Shown here: positions 12,287 to 23,667 of the stretch, piece after piece
How the letters are laid out: the number at the start of each line of letters is the position of its first letter
Numbering within the stretch: the first letter of the stretch is position 1
Assembly: GCF_027887165.1 (NCBI RefSeq)
Contig: NC_077228.1
Span: 212,339,635-212,403,634, forward strand
DNA length: 64,000 bases
DNA from: Monodelphis domestica
Taxonomy: Eukaryota; Chordata; Mammalia; Didelphimorphia; Didelphidae
Direction: 5' to 3'
The notes under the pieces: model-generated
What the model was told of the DNA's origin: nothing
What the model saw: the letters and a program-made list of their open reading frames with translations, nothing else
Databases searched by the model: none
Position numbers and translations under genes: made by a program

Positions 12287-12459
12287 TACATTCTGTCTTA
12301 AAATTGATACTAAGTATTGGTTCTAAGGCAAAGAGTGGTAAGAGCTAAGCAATGAGGGTTGTGACTTGTTAGGGTCACATAGTTAGGAGGTTTCTGGAAC
12401 TAGATTTGAACCCAGGACCTCCTGGTTCTCTAGCCACTGAGCCACCATATTTCTAGGTG
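12287..12459 (-). repeat. Marsupial CORE-SINE
   Basis: Antisense copy: TTACATTCTGTCTTAAAATT, then AGTGGTAAGAGCTAAGCAAT, then GAACCCAGGACCTCCTGG, ending at GAGCCACCAT. Confidence 0.88.
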
Positions 12460-13482
12460 ATATCAGGTCACCTACCAAAGGGGATAATTTGGTCTCTTTT
12501 TTGCTGATTTGCATGTCTAATTTTTTTCTCTTGTCTTACTAAACCGGTTAATATTTCTAGACTTGTATAAAATAATAATGGGCAGAGCAGTTTTTGTTCT
12601 TTTTTATTCTTAGGAGAACTCAGATAAAGCTCCAGAGCTCACAAAGCCAAGATCCAATTAAGGCACAAAGGAGGGGAAAAAAAAGCCAACAACAAAACTA
12701 CCTCCCTTGTGGAGGGCCAGAGCTGGGGTAGATAGAAAAGAGAGTCAAACAATGCTAAACTGTTAAAAGAAACCAAGCTCTGAGGCAATAACCACTCCCT
12801 TCTGAGAGTCAGAATTCTCTCTCATCCACCCTTGGCCTCAGTAAGTACTAACAATCACAAAACTGAACATGCAGCTGCGAAGGCAGGGCAGGCATTCTTT
12901 CCTCAAGAAAGGGAGGGAACCATCAGACAAGCTCCCAATGAACTAGTGTCCTGTTTCAGGTCCTTGATCAACTGTGGAAGAAAATTCAGTGAACCAAGAC
13001 AAAGACCTGGGCTGGGGGGGTAGGGAGGATGGGTAGGCAGTCCCAGCTCAAAAGAGACACTGCAAAAACATAGAGTCCTCTAGCAAACAAGCTGAGATCC
13101 TTTGCTGAAATTATGACTGGAAAAGAGGAAGGAAGTAGAAATAATACAAATCTGTAAAACTACATGTTAGATAGCTATGTTTGAGCTAAGAAAGATTTCC
13201 TCAGAAGTATGTTGAACTGGCTGGGAAGAATAGCCTTTTAAAGAATAGCCTTTTATTTTTACAGCAACAATACCTACTAAATTCTTCTTGGAACAAAGCC
13301 CATATAACAAAACAAAACAAAACAAAACTGTAATGCCTCTGGTTCTGCAGTCTGCCAAATTCAAATGTCAATCCCCCCCCCCCACTAGCTTTGGGGGTAT
13401 CAGGCACAGAAAAAGCATTTCAAACAAAGCATATAAAAGCATAGATAGTCCCTTTCTTACAGGAGGACAGCCATGATTGGTG

Positions 13483-13752
13483 TTTCTGACAAAAAACAAA
13501 CAACAAAAACAAAATAAAACAAAACACCAACTGCTTGATCACATGGGTGGATGGGTATATGATTGGGGATGTAGACTCTAAAACGATCACCCTAATGCAA
13601 ATATCAATAATATGGAAATAGGTCTTGATCAATGACACATGTAAAACCCAGTGGGATTGAATGTTGACTAGGGGGCGGGGAGAGGGGAGGGAAAGAACAT
13701 GAATCATGTAACCATGGAAAAATATTCTTAAAATGTTTAAGATAAAAAAAAA
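13483..13752 (+). repeat. LINE-1 3' end (5'-truncated copy)
   Basis: The L1 3' untranslated region reads ACTGCTTGATCACATGGG, AATAATATGGAAATAGGTCT and TGACACATGTAAAACCCAGT, then a G-rich block and ATGAATCATGTAACCATGG, closing with an A-rich tail. Confidence 0.92.
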
Positions 13753-14051
13753 AATTCATGTTTCTGCTCAATAAGCTCAACTCAGAACTTTAAAAGCCCT
13801 ACCCTCTAAAGTTCTTCTACCTGAACAGGCCAGTTATATAAAAACAGGACTTATATACACCTTGCAACATATGTAAAGCACTTTGTAAACACTGTTTGGC
13901 TTACAATGAATGTTGGCTATTATTGTTATTAGTTATTGACTATTCCTATCACAGTTTTCAGGATCAAATTTAGGACAACATGTACATAGACCTGCAATGA
14001 CAGGAATTATATAAAAAAATATTCATGTCTGTGCAACTCAATCTAGTTTTT

Positions 14052-14240
14052 TAAAAATATTTTTAAAATCCTTACCTTCTGTCTTAGAATTAATTCCAAG
14101 GCAGAAGACCAGTAAGGGCTGAACAACTGGAGTTAAGTGACTTGCCCAGAGTCACATAGGTTAGAAATGTCAGAGGCCAAATCTAATAGGACCTCCCCTA
14201 TGTCAAGGCCAAGCTCTACCTGCTGAACCACCTTTAAGCT
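14052..14240 (-). repeat. Marsupial CORE-SINE
   Basis: Antisense copy: AAATCCTTACCTTCTGTCTT, then AAGTGACTTGCCCAGAGTCA, and a degraded head before TAAGCTGG. Confidence 0.88.
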
Positions 14241-14354
14241 GGTTTTAAAAGGCATAAATTCTAGCTTTTCAGAAGTTAGAGTATCTGAATGGAAGAATTG
14301 AGACCATAAGCTTACAAATAGAATATAATTGTAAATAAAATTGGAATAGCAGTC

Positions 14355-14885
14355 AGTTGATAAACATTTATTAAATATCTACTATATGCTAGGCACTGTG
14401 CTAAGTGATGGGGATACAAAGAAAGACAAGACAGTCCCTGCCCTCAAGGAGCTTATAGACCAGTGATGGTGGGCCTTTTAGAGATGGAGTGCCAGATCCC
14501 CTTCCCACCCCTACCCCACAGTGAATGCCAGGTATACCCTGCCAAACCCTTACCCCACACAAGGGGGAGAGAAAGCACTCCCACTGGACTGCTGGGCAGA
14601 TTGGGGGGATGTGGAAAAAAGTCATCAGGTACAATGGAGAAGGGGAAGGGAGCAGCTCTGTTCAAGTCCCTCTGCCTTTCTAGTAAGGACCTGGGGGGTG
14701 GGGGGGTGGGGTGTAGGCGTGACCATGTGCCCACCAAGAACAAATGCTATGTGACATCTTTGGCACTTGTGCCATAGGTTCCCCCCCACTGTTACAGACT
14801 ATTGGGGATGCCAACAGCTACATAGAAATAAACTACATACAGGCTAAATTGGATATATCAACAGAGCATGGAATAAAGGAGAGAA
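14355..14885 (-). repeat. LINE-2 3' end, split by a hAT-like element
   Basis: Antisense L2 tail: GCTAGGCACTGTGCTAAG, then CAGTCCCTGCCCTCAAGGAG, resuming after the insertion with TACAGGCTAAATTGGATA. The hAT-like element at 14461-14791 interrupts it. Confidence 0.75.
14461..14791. mobile_element. hAT-like nonautonomous DNA transposon
   Basis: A 331-bp element beginning CAGTGATGGTGGGCCTTTTA and ending CATAGGTTCCCCCCCACTG, which read as diverged inverted termini. It is flanked by 8-bp repeats, TTATAGAC (14453-14460) and TTACAGAC (14792-14799), 7 of 8 matching. The 8-bp duplication fits hAT transposases. No transposase coding remains. Confidence 0.8.
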
Positions 14886-15134
14886 AGTTACTAACTATGC
14901 TACTAAACTCAATTTTTTGCCCTTCCCACAGTACTAGTGCCTATCCACTCATTTGTCACTATATTAGGCACTGATCATTCCCAGAAGCTATTGATATGCA
15001 GACCTGATAGGGGATACCCAAATCATGGATACCCATGATCATTTCCATTTTATAGGGATATGACTAAGTATATGTATAATAGGGAATAAACCGATCAGAG
15101 AGCTAGAGTATTCAACATAAGATCAGAGAATCCA

Positions 15135-15420
15135 GTTCAGTCAGTCAAGTTAACAGGGATATATTAAACCCTTACTATATGCCAGGCATGGTGATAGAAA
15201 GGCAAAAGACAGTCTCTGTTCTCAAGGAGCTAACTAGTTGAGAGAGACAATATTTAAACAATCATTTACAAATAAGCTATAGAGAAGATAAATTGGTGAT
15301 AATCAAGAGAAGGGAAGGTTCTAGGATTAAAGGAGATCAGGAAAAACCTCCTGAACAAGGTGGGATTTTATTTGGCACTTCAGGGAAGGCAGGAGACACA
15401 GATGAAGAGGAAAAGAATCT
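15135..15420 (-). repeat. LINE-2 3' end
   Basis: Antisense L2: ACTATATGCCAGGCATGGTG, CAGTCTCTGTTCTCAAGGAG, AGATAAATTGGTGATAATC and AAGGTGGGATTTTATTTGGC. Confidence 0.8.
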
Positions 15421-16744
15421 CAGCCAAGTTATATGGCCTTAAAAGTTTTTATTACATACAAACATGGACAAAGGAGAGTCTAGGAGAAAGCCCATCACAA
15501 ACATACTTCCTTCAGTTGTATCCTGTTGGTCAGTGTTGGAACACCGCCTGGGGCAACCTACCATTAAAGAATGGAAACAATCAATTTATCCAAAAAATGG
15601 ACGGAAGCTGGAGGGGCCATTGTGAATATCATTGAATATACCAGTGCTTTCAGACAGGTTAATCACAGGAAGGTTCCACTCAATCAAGAGTACAACTCTC
15701 CAACCAGGGAACGTTTCATAGGAAAGGGTTAACTAGAAAGGTCTGCCAAGACAAATCAAGCAAGTCTTTAGAATTAGCCTGGTATAACAGAAGAAAGGCA
15801 AGTAGGGAAAAAGGAAATGATGATTTCTATCTGAAAAAATCTTATTAAAACAAAGCAGACCTCATTAAACACTGTTGTTTCTGCTCTCAGCTACACTAAA
15901 GTTGTTATAAAAGCAAGGTTAATTCAGTGTAAATTGAAAACAACCAAAAGAGGATTTCTGCTGTCTGACTAATACAAAGTAATAAAAAACATGACTAGGG
16001 AAGATTCAGGAACTGTAGTTCCACAGATTTTGCAAAAAATATAAAGGCCATATCTCTTCCTTCTCTCTGTGTTTTATGGTCATTGACAAAAAGGAGGAGA
16101 GGGAAGGAATGGTTTCTTAATGACAAGCATGGGGATTTACTGGTCCCACTCTAAAGATCTAGATCAATATTTAAGTATAAGAAAAAGGCTTCCTTCAAGA
16201 ATGCAAATTACCTATTTGTGGTTGATAATTTAGGAGGGGCACTTGGAATCAGACAAGGATAAAGCTGATAGCTTTATGAGGATAAGGAAAGGAAAGTCAA
16301 GTTTTTGAGAGACAAAACTACTTGCTACACAACTATTGTGAGCTCACCTTGCGGATCAAGGGGCTGGAGAGTGGTACTGAGAAGGCATAGGCACGTCCCA
16401 ACAGGTGCCCACCAGAGGCTCCCCCAAAATGTTTTCCTACTATTGGGGGTTGCTACTTAATTTGATGCTTTTTATATGGATTTGTGGTGTGGAGGGAATA
16501 ATGTTGCAGTTGAAGTAGAATCCTTGAGTGGCCTTTGGCAAGTCACTTAATTTTTCTGCTATTTTCTGCCTACATAACATCTCTCATATACACCCTTCCT
16601 TTTCTCCTCTGACACTGCCACCCCTGGGGTACAGGTCCACATCACCCTATACCTGGGCCACTACAATAGTCAGTAAGGGGGTCTGCTTGTCTTAAGTCTG
16701 CCCCACTCCCATCCACCCTGATCTTTCTTTTTTCTTTTTCTACA
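15421..16744. other. SAP30BP intron 3, nothing recognised
   Basis: No repeat family or exon is evident by eye. Short open frames below 95 codons are unsupported. Confidence 0.4.
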
Positions 16745-16830
16745 CAGGTAGGAAGCATTGAGGCCATATTTGAATCCAGGACCTTCCTTTTCCAGGGCTG
16801 GCTCTCTTTCCGATGAGCAACTGACCCCAA
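16745..16830 (-). repeat. Marsupial CORE-SINE fragment
   Basis: Only the antisense head and core remain: TTTGAATCCAGGACCTTCCT, then GGGCTGGCTCTCTTTCCGAT. Confidence 0.65.
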
Positions 16831-16864
16831 ATTTAGCTTTCTTAAAGGGGAGTTTTGACTGTCA

Positions 16865-17560
16865 TTCTGAATTCAATAAATTCCAGTGACTCTAATCATC
16901 TCCAAGATCAAATATAAAAGCTGTTTGGCATTCAAAGTCCTTCATTAATAAATAAGCTGGCCTTTTCCTACCTCTCTAGTCTTCATACACCTCACTCACT
17001 TCCATACACCCCAAAGAGCCAGGACTGTTCATAACATTCATTTCATTAGCTGTCTCTCATACCTGGAAATCTCTCTCTTATCACTGTCTCCTTGTATCCA
17101 TGGCTTCCTTCAAGGGTAAGCTAAAGTCCTACTGTTTTCAAGAAGCCTTTGCTCATTTTCCTTAATTCCTCTGAGAAGATCTCTAATTTATCCTGTATAT
17201 AACTTTTTGTACATACTTATTTGCATATTATTTTCCCCATTAAGTTCAAAAGGTCTTTTTTTTTTTAAACTCTTACCTTCCATCTTGGAATCAGTATCGA
17301 TCACAAGGCAGAAGAGTGGTAAGGCCTACGCAATGGGGGTTAAGTGACTTGCCCAGGGTCACACAGCTGGGAAGTGACTGAGGTCAGATTTGAACCTAGG
17401 ACCTCCCGTCTCTAGGCTTGGCTCTCAATCCACCCAGCTACCCAGCTGCCCCCAAGATCAAGAGGTTTTTGAGGGCAGGAAATATATTTTTTTTACCTTT
17501 CTATGTATCACTAACACTTAGCATAGGAGTACTCAATAAATGCTACTGACTGACTGGGTT
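16865..17560 (+). repeat. LINE-2 3' end, split by a SINE
   Basis: Sense L2: TCAAAGTCCTTCATTAATAA, TACCTCTCTAGTCTTCATAC, TTTATCCTGTATATAACTT, then, after the SINE at 17256-17453, TTGAGGGCAGGAAATATATT and the tail ACTCAATAAATGCTACTGAC. Confidence 0.85.
17256..17453 (-). repeat. Marsupial CORE-SINE inside L2
   Basis: A well preserved antisense copy: AACTCTTACCTTCCATCTTG, GGTTAAGTGACTTGCCCAGG, head GCTACCCAGCTGCCCC. The L2 text on either side (AAGTTCAAAAGGTC, then AAGATCAAGAGGTT) is a decayed duplication of the target. Confidence 0.93.
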
Positions 17561-18977
17561 CCATTTCCTCATCTGTAAGGGGGATGTCCTAGATAATTTA
17601 AATTCTGTTAGAATTAAAATTCTCTGGAGACTGTATATTAATTTATAATCATTTATTAGATAATAAAGGTTAAAGTTGGAGATAGAGGAAAGCATCTAGT
17701 TGCATAGCCATACCTAACTAATCTGAGCTCGCCATTCATGTCTCCCTTTGCTAGCCAAAGACCAAGGGAGAGCTACCTCACCAGGAAAGTCTCCAGATCA
17801 AGAGAGCTCTCTTCCTGCATCCCCACTCTTAAAACCCCCCAGTGATGTCACTCTTTGTGGGTCTCTCTGGTTGGACAGTCTGGGTTAGAGGTCAGTTTTA
17901 CTGGCCTCTTACAGTCCTGTTCCAGGACAACCAGGGAGTCAGGAGACCTCTGGTGTCCCTCAAGTACACATACTTGCCCAGTCAAAGGGTGGGGCTGAGA
18001 CGTAAGATTGAAATGGATTTATAAAACTTTTCTTTTAAAAAGGAAAGAGGGGTACAGGTTTACATTAATTTCACAGTTCCTTCTCTAAATCTATGATCAT
18101 TTACCTGGGAAATGTGTAACTGAGATGTTAGAAAGCTAAAGAAATATAAACGTGAGAAGTATTTGTCGGTTGTCACTAGCACATTAACAGGCTTCCATCA
18201 GACTTGCCAGAGGACAAATAAAAGTATCCTTACAGTCCTGATCAAGAGAAATTTACCCAAGTTCAAAGTGAGTAATAGAAGCAAGCACAATGAGTATGCT
18301 AAGTCCAGAAATCAAACACTACTGTTTCACCAGACCAGGCCAAAAAAAAGGGGAAGACACCAAAAAGGCAGTACTACTTCAGAACACCTAAAGCTTTTTG
18401 CATCATGGAATTCTGGAAAGATAAAGCCCAATAAGGGAAAAGGAGGCCAGGAACACACCCATGTTAGCAATCTGTGGTATCTGACCTGGAAGGAAAGGAA
18501 GTATGTTGGGACTTGTCTGTCTGCTGCAGGAAGGATGACTGGGCATGTAACAGCTCTGGCTCCTGTGACAGACACAACCATTTGGGGGATGAGTGTCTTT
18601 CCTCAGACCTGTAGCTGTTAAGTTTACTGGCAGAAATTCAAAGCCAGGAGCTGAGGTAAGGATACCTATAGGAGTGAAGTCAGAGGATGGAATGATTCAG
18701 GCAGATTCTCCAACTGTGTGAGATTCTCACTTGCCAACATTTCAACCACTATAAAAATGGGACAAGGGGATCTAGAAGACAGTTATATTTCAATCTGTGA
18801 AGCAATAAACCCTTATTCTGAAGGGAGTAGAAGAAAAAAAAGGATCTGAATTACATTAAATTACAAAACAGGTAATAGTTGATAGGCTGATTGCCTATCT
18901 CATGCCATCAGTCCCCTAACCTTTTCATCCTCGACTCTAGACTTTATCTAAGTTATGACCCAGCCAGATCTTTTGTT
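17561..18977. other. SAP30BP intron 3 with one long unsupported open frame
   Basis: No named repeat is seen. A 152-codon plus-strand open frame at 18163-18621 is the longest in the stretch. It shows no domain, repeat or splice support that I can recognise and may be chance. Confidence 0.4.
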
Positions 18978-19180
18978 TTCTTTTAAACCTTTACCTTCTG
19001 TTTTAGAATTATACTAATATATAATATTAGTCCCAAAGCAGAAGAGTGATAAGGACTAGGCTCTGAGGTTAAGTAACTTGCCCAATGGGAAAAGTCAGGA
19101 AGTGTCTGGAGTCAAATTTGAACCCACAACCTCCTGTCACCAGGCCTGGCTTTCTATCAACTGAGCCACTTAGTTACCTC
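18978..19180 (-). repeat. Marsupial CORE-SINE
   Basis: Antisense copy: AAACCTTTACCTTCTGTTTT, GGTTAAGTAACTTGCCCAA and ACCAGGCCTGGCTTTCTATC, with the tail region locally altered around 19010-19030. Confidence 0.88.
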
Positions 19181-19440
19181 TCTGTAAAGATTTATAAAAT
19201 GCTTGTTCTGAACCAGGTACTGGGACTACAAAGACAAAAGGAAAACAAAAAGCTTATATTTTATCTAGAATAACAACATACACACAAATTAGTCTACAAA
19301 ACGTATTTTGTGAAACCTGAAGAATCATATATGTACTCAGAATAAATACAAAATAATTACAAGTTGGTTTAGGGAGGGAGGCCACTAGCAAGTGGTGTGA
19401 TCAAGAAAAGAAATATATTTGCAAGATAATACACATATAA

Positions 19441-19735
19441 CCCAGCTCTAGGAGGGTGGAGGGAGACAATTTGGAAATTTTAACTTTGGAAAACTTATGC
19501 AGAAATTTGTTATTACTTGTAATCAATAAATATCTTTACCAAAAAATTCCATATAGAGTATATGATATGGGGGTTTTGGTTTTAAGATTACTCTATTCCC
19601 AGTGGAATTGCGAGTCAGCCATGGGAAGCGGTGGGGGGAGGGGAGGGAGGGAAAGAATATGATTCTTGTAACCAAGGAATAATGTTCTAAATTGACTATA
19701 TAAAATTTTCTAAAATAAAATAAGCTTCTTAAAAA
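19441..19735 (+). repeat. LINE-1 3' ends, at least two pieces
   Basis: The first piece (to about 19510) has the older-style L1 tail wording, ACAATTTGGAAATTTTAAC. The second is the commoner L1 3' end, CCCAGTGGAATTGCGAGTCA, a GGGGGGAGGGGAGGG block and ATATGATTCTTGTAACCAAG. Confidence 0.7.
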
Positions 19736-19920
19736 AAAGATTACTCAACTACAAAAATGAATAATATGGAAATAGGTATCAAATGATAACACATGTAATA
19801 ACCCATTGCAATTGTTTGTCAGCTCCAGGAGGGGGGAGAGAAAAGGGGAGGAAGAAAACATGAATTGTGTAACCATGGAAAAATGTTTTTAAATTAATTA
19901 ATTTTTTAAAATCTGGAAAA
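19736..19920 (+). repeat. LINE-1 3' end
   Basis: Another 5'-truncated L1 tail: AATAATATGGAAATAGGTA, GATAACACATGTAATAACCC, a G-rich block, and CATGAATTGTGTAACCATGG followed by A/T-rich sequence. It sits head to tail behind the previous one. Confidence 0.85.
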
Positions 19921-20084
19921 AAATCCCATATAGATAAGTGGTATCAAACTCAAATAGAAAGTGGAGCTACTAATCCTACATAAGGATCTCTGACAGCAGA
20001 TTGACTTAAAAAACCACAGAGTAACATTATCTATGTTTTCATATCTTTCCTTATTTCTCAATTACATTTTAATTTGGTTCCTGC

Positions 20085-21522
20085 TGCATGTTTGATGCAT
20101 CTGATATGGTGCTAGAGCTGAGCCTTGAAGTAAATAAGAGATTCTACAAGGCAGAGGTAAGGAGTGAGTATATTCTATTCATTAGGGTAATCAGTGCAAA
20201 TGCAGAGATGGATGTGATTAGGAGGCTAATAAGGTTAATTTAGCAAGAACATAGTGTGGAGCATGGAATGATGTATATAATTAAGATTGAAAAGGTAGGC
20301 TATAATCATGCCCTGAAGGGCTTTAAACGCCTAACAGAAGAATTTATATTTCTAGAAGTAAAAAGGTTCATTGAGGAGGGGATTGACCTACGCTTAAAGG
20401 AAAATCTATGGCAGTTGTATGGAGGATAAATTAAAGAGGGACTAAATGCAGAGAGACCAGTTAGGAGAGAGATAGGAACCTGAACTAGGATAATAGCCAT
20501 GTAAATGAAGACACAGGGAACAAATTCATCATGATATAGAGGTAGAAGTGGAAAGATTTGACAACTGATTATAGAGATTTGACATAAGGGAAGAATAAGG
20601 ATTTGAGGATGACCAATATATTGAGAACCTGGGAAAGATGGAAAGGTGAGACCCTGAAAAGAAATAAGAAAGCTCAAACACTGGGTGGGCTAGAAGGAAA
20701 AAATAATAAGTTATAATTTTAATATACTGAGGTTGGAATACCCAGTTTAAAATGTCCAAAAAAAAAAAAAGCATTGGTGATTGAAGGCTAGAACTTGGGA
20801 GAAAAACTGGGGTGGGATATATAGCTCTAGGAATCATTTGCATAGAAAGGGCAATCAAATGTATGGGAGCTGATGAGGTCACCAAGTTCAAGAGTCTAGA
20901 GAGAAAAGGGGTCCAGAACACAGTACAAGGGGTATACCCACAGTAAGGCATGGATGAAGATCAAGGTCATAGACAAGTGGAAGGCGAGCCAGGAATCAGT
21001 AGTGACATGAAAACCCAAACACAATATTGAGGGGAAGTGTGGTCAGTAGTATAAAACACTATAGATAGGTCAAGTAGTATGGTTTTAGGAAAAGCTTAAC
21101 CTATCTGGAAATGAAATCATTAATAACTTTGGAGAGAGTCATTTCAAATAAGTGATAAGTTGGACTGCAAAGGCTTAAGATGTTAAGAGGGAGGAGAGAA
21201 AAGGGAAACAATAAGCATAGATAGTTTTTCTGAGAGTTTGGTTATGGAAAAGCAAAAGATGATGGCCCAAGTGGACAGTAGGTTCCAATGAAGATTTAAA
21301 AAAAAAAATGATTTTAGAAATGTTTGTAGGTAGTTGGGAAGGAACCAATAAAGAAAGTCTAGAGAAAGAATGATATGGATATGTTCTTCTGCCTTGGAAT
21401 TGATACATGTTTTGATTCGAAGATAGAAGGTAAGGGCTTAAAAAAAAAAAGAGAGATTGATGATTGTGGGGGTCATTGGCTGAAAAAGATGAGAAGAGAT
21501 AAGATTAAGAATAGATTTGGTT
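20085..21522 (-). repeat. LINE-2, long decayed copy
   Basis: Antisense L2 with the characteristic order: AAGGGCTTTAAACGCC, AGAGAGACCAGTTAGGAG, AAGATGGAAAGGTGAGAC, then text resembling 'ggagctgatgaggtcaccaag'. It is interrupted by a SINE tail near 21385-21452 and then by the L1 insertion starting about 21523. Part of the same element may resume at 23113. Confidence 0.65.
21385..21452 (+). repeat. Marsupial SINE 3' tail fragment
   Basis: Only the last part of the SINE is present: TTCTTCTGCCTTGGAATTGA, then AAGATAGAAGGTAAGGGCTT and an A run. Confidence 0.8.
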
Positions 21523-23112
21523 TGGGGTAAATGACCTCAGCAAGCTATAGTGTTTGATAAACCCAAAGATCCCAGCTTTTGGGACAAGAACACACTATTT
21601 GACGAAAATTGCAAAACAGTGTGGGAAAAATTAGGTTTAGATGATCACCCTAGTGCAATTATCAACAATGTGAAAATAGGTCTTGATCAATGACACATGT
21701 AAAATCCAGTGGAATTGCACATCGGCTGGGAGGGGGGGTAAGGAGGAGAGGGGAGGGCAAGAACATGAATCATGTAACCATGAGAAATATTCTAAATTAA
21801 TTAAATTTTTTCAATAAAAAAATTAGGTTTAGATCAACATCTCACACCTCATTATACCAACATAAATTCATAATGGGTAAAAGACTTAAATATAAAGAGG
21901 GAAATTTTAAGTAAATTAGGTGAACATAGAGTTGTATACCTGTTAGACCTATGGGAAAGGAAAGAATTTAAGACCAAGCAAGAGACAGAGAACACTAAAG
22001 GTATAAAATAAATAATTATGATTATATTAAAAAGGTTTTGTACAAATAAAATCAATGCAATCAAAATTAGAAGGGAAGCAACAAACTGGGGGAATTTTTT
22101 TAAACAAAGGTCTAATTTCTCAAATATACAAGAAACGAAGACAAATTTATAAGAAATCAAATCATTCTCCAATTGACTAATAGTCAAGGAATATGAATAG
22201 GCAGTTTTCAGATGAATAAATAAAAATTATCAATAATCATGATGCCTCCTGACTAGAGAAATGCAGATCAAAACAACTCTGAGGTACCAACTTACAACTG
22301 AGTGACCAATATGACAGGAAAGGGAAAAAATAAATGTTGGAGGGGATGTGACAAAGTTGGGACACTAATGCATTGCTGGTGGAGTTGTGAATTGATAGGA
22401 TCATTCTGGAGGGCAATTTGGAATCATGCCCAAAGGGCTTTAAAAGAAAACATGCCCTTTGATCCAGCAATTACCACTACTGGGTTCAAAGAGATTTTTT
22501 TGTTCAAAAACAAAAACAAAACTGGGCAAGGACTTGTTTGTACAAAAATATTTACAGCTGAGCTCTTTGTGGTAGCAAAAAATTTGGAAAACGGGGGTGG
22601 GGGTGTCCCTCAATTGGGGAATGGCTGAACAAATTGTGGAATATGACGGTAATGGAATACTGTTGTTCTATAAGGAATGATGAAATAATGAGCTTCTATA
22701 TGAACTGGAAAGACCTACATGAACTGATGCACAGTTAAAATAAGCAGAATTTTGCTACTAAAAGCAATGCAATTATAGAGATTTGAGATAAGGGCAATTC
22801 TGTGGGACTTATGAGAAAGAATGCTATCTGCATTTACAGAAAGAACTGTGGGACTAGAAATCCAGAAGAAAACATGTGATTTTTCACTTGTTTATATGGG
22901 TATGTGATTTGGGGTTTTGGTTTTAAAGGATTGTTCTTCTATAAAAATGAATAATATAGAAAGGGGTGGGTTCAAGTGATAATATATATATGTATAACCC
23001 AATGTAATTGCTTGTTTAACTCCAGGAGGAGATAAGGAGAGGTAGAAAACATGAATCATGTAAACATGGAAAATTTTTTTAAATTAAAAAATTAATAATA
23101 AATTAAAAAAAT
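21523..23112 (+). mobile_element. LINE-1, 5'-truncated, with nested L1 tail
   Basis: L1 ORF2 C-terminal region followed by the 3' end. It runs from GGGGTAAATGACCTCAGCAA through the cysteine-rich segment encoded around 22302-22440 (CWRGCDKVGTLMHCWW in the plus frame) to CATGAATCATGTAAACATGG and an A-rich tail. Frames are broken, so it is dead. It is flanked by AATAGATTT at both ends (in AAGAATAGATTTGG and AAAATAGATTTAGG), a short target duplication. It carries a smaller L1 tail at 21643-21817. Confidence 0.88.
21643..21817 (+). mobile_element. L1 3'-end insertion nested in L1
   Basis: An L1 3' untranslated region begins at GATCACCCTAGTGCAATT in the middle of L1 ORF2. It is flanked by a 17-bp direct repeat, AAAAATTAGGTTTAGAT, at 21626-21642 and 21818-21834. 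Removing it restores continuous L1 text, so it is the younger element and a very short 5'-truncated insertion. Confidence 0.93.
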
Positions 23113-23497
23113 AGATTTAGGAAGGGCAAGGAAATGGGAGATGAAATGATATGATCAGATAGAGTAATGCCAGATTGATCATTGAAATTGGACATTTGTT
23201 GATGTCAATAAAATCCAGGGTGTGGCCATCTCTGTGAGTAGTAGCTGAGATAGAATGAAAAAATCTATCATGAGATTTGTTTGAGGAACATCAACACATA
23301 TGCAGAAATCACCAAGTACAAAAGCAGGAGTTGGCATTTAGAAGAAGATAGGTACTCAAGGATGGTCTAGAAGCTAGTGTACAATAACTCCACGATGAAA
23401 ACTGGGTGACAAATTTTAACAGAAAACTTCCAAAGGGAGAGGCTGCTGAATGATGGAAGCAAATGGAGGGTCTCAAAGAGGCAGTAAGTGTAATGAA
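23113..23497 (-). repeat. Probable continuation of the LINE-2 copy
   Basis: The text resembles the antisense L2 region (ATAGAGTAATGCCAGATTGA, then TGTCAATAAAATCCAGGG) but is too decayed for a firm call. Confidence 0.35.
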
Positions 23498-23505
23498 TGG
23501 TCTAG

Positions 23506-23659
23506 GTTGGCGTTGGCAAAGTATTGGCACCTGTCCCCAGCCAGGACAGGGAACTGTTCCATATACCTGAGGATATTTTTTTGCATGCCCTGCCCCTCTG
23601 TCAGGGGTAAGGGGGGTGTTACAGTTTGGGCATATGAACTAGAAAACCTTCATCAACTC
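23506..23659. mobile_element. Short hAT-like element remnant
   Basis: A 154-bp segment whose ends (GTTGGCGTTGGCAAAGTATT and GAAAACCTTCATCAACTC) are weakly inverted and resemble the other hAT-like ends here. It is flanked by a perfect 8-bp repeat, TGGTCTAG, at 23498-23505 and 23660-23667. The interior contains CCTGCCCCTCTGTCAGGGG, as in the other copies. Confidence 0.65.
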
Positions 23660-23667
23660 TGGTCTAG

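Noticed and set aside
14401-14777. Overlapping open frames of 76-104 codons on both strands
   Set aside because: They fall on the GC-rich hAT-like element at 14461-14791, whose composition leaves few stops; the frames have no transposase similarity.
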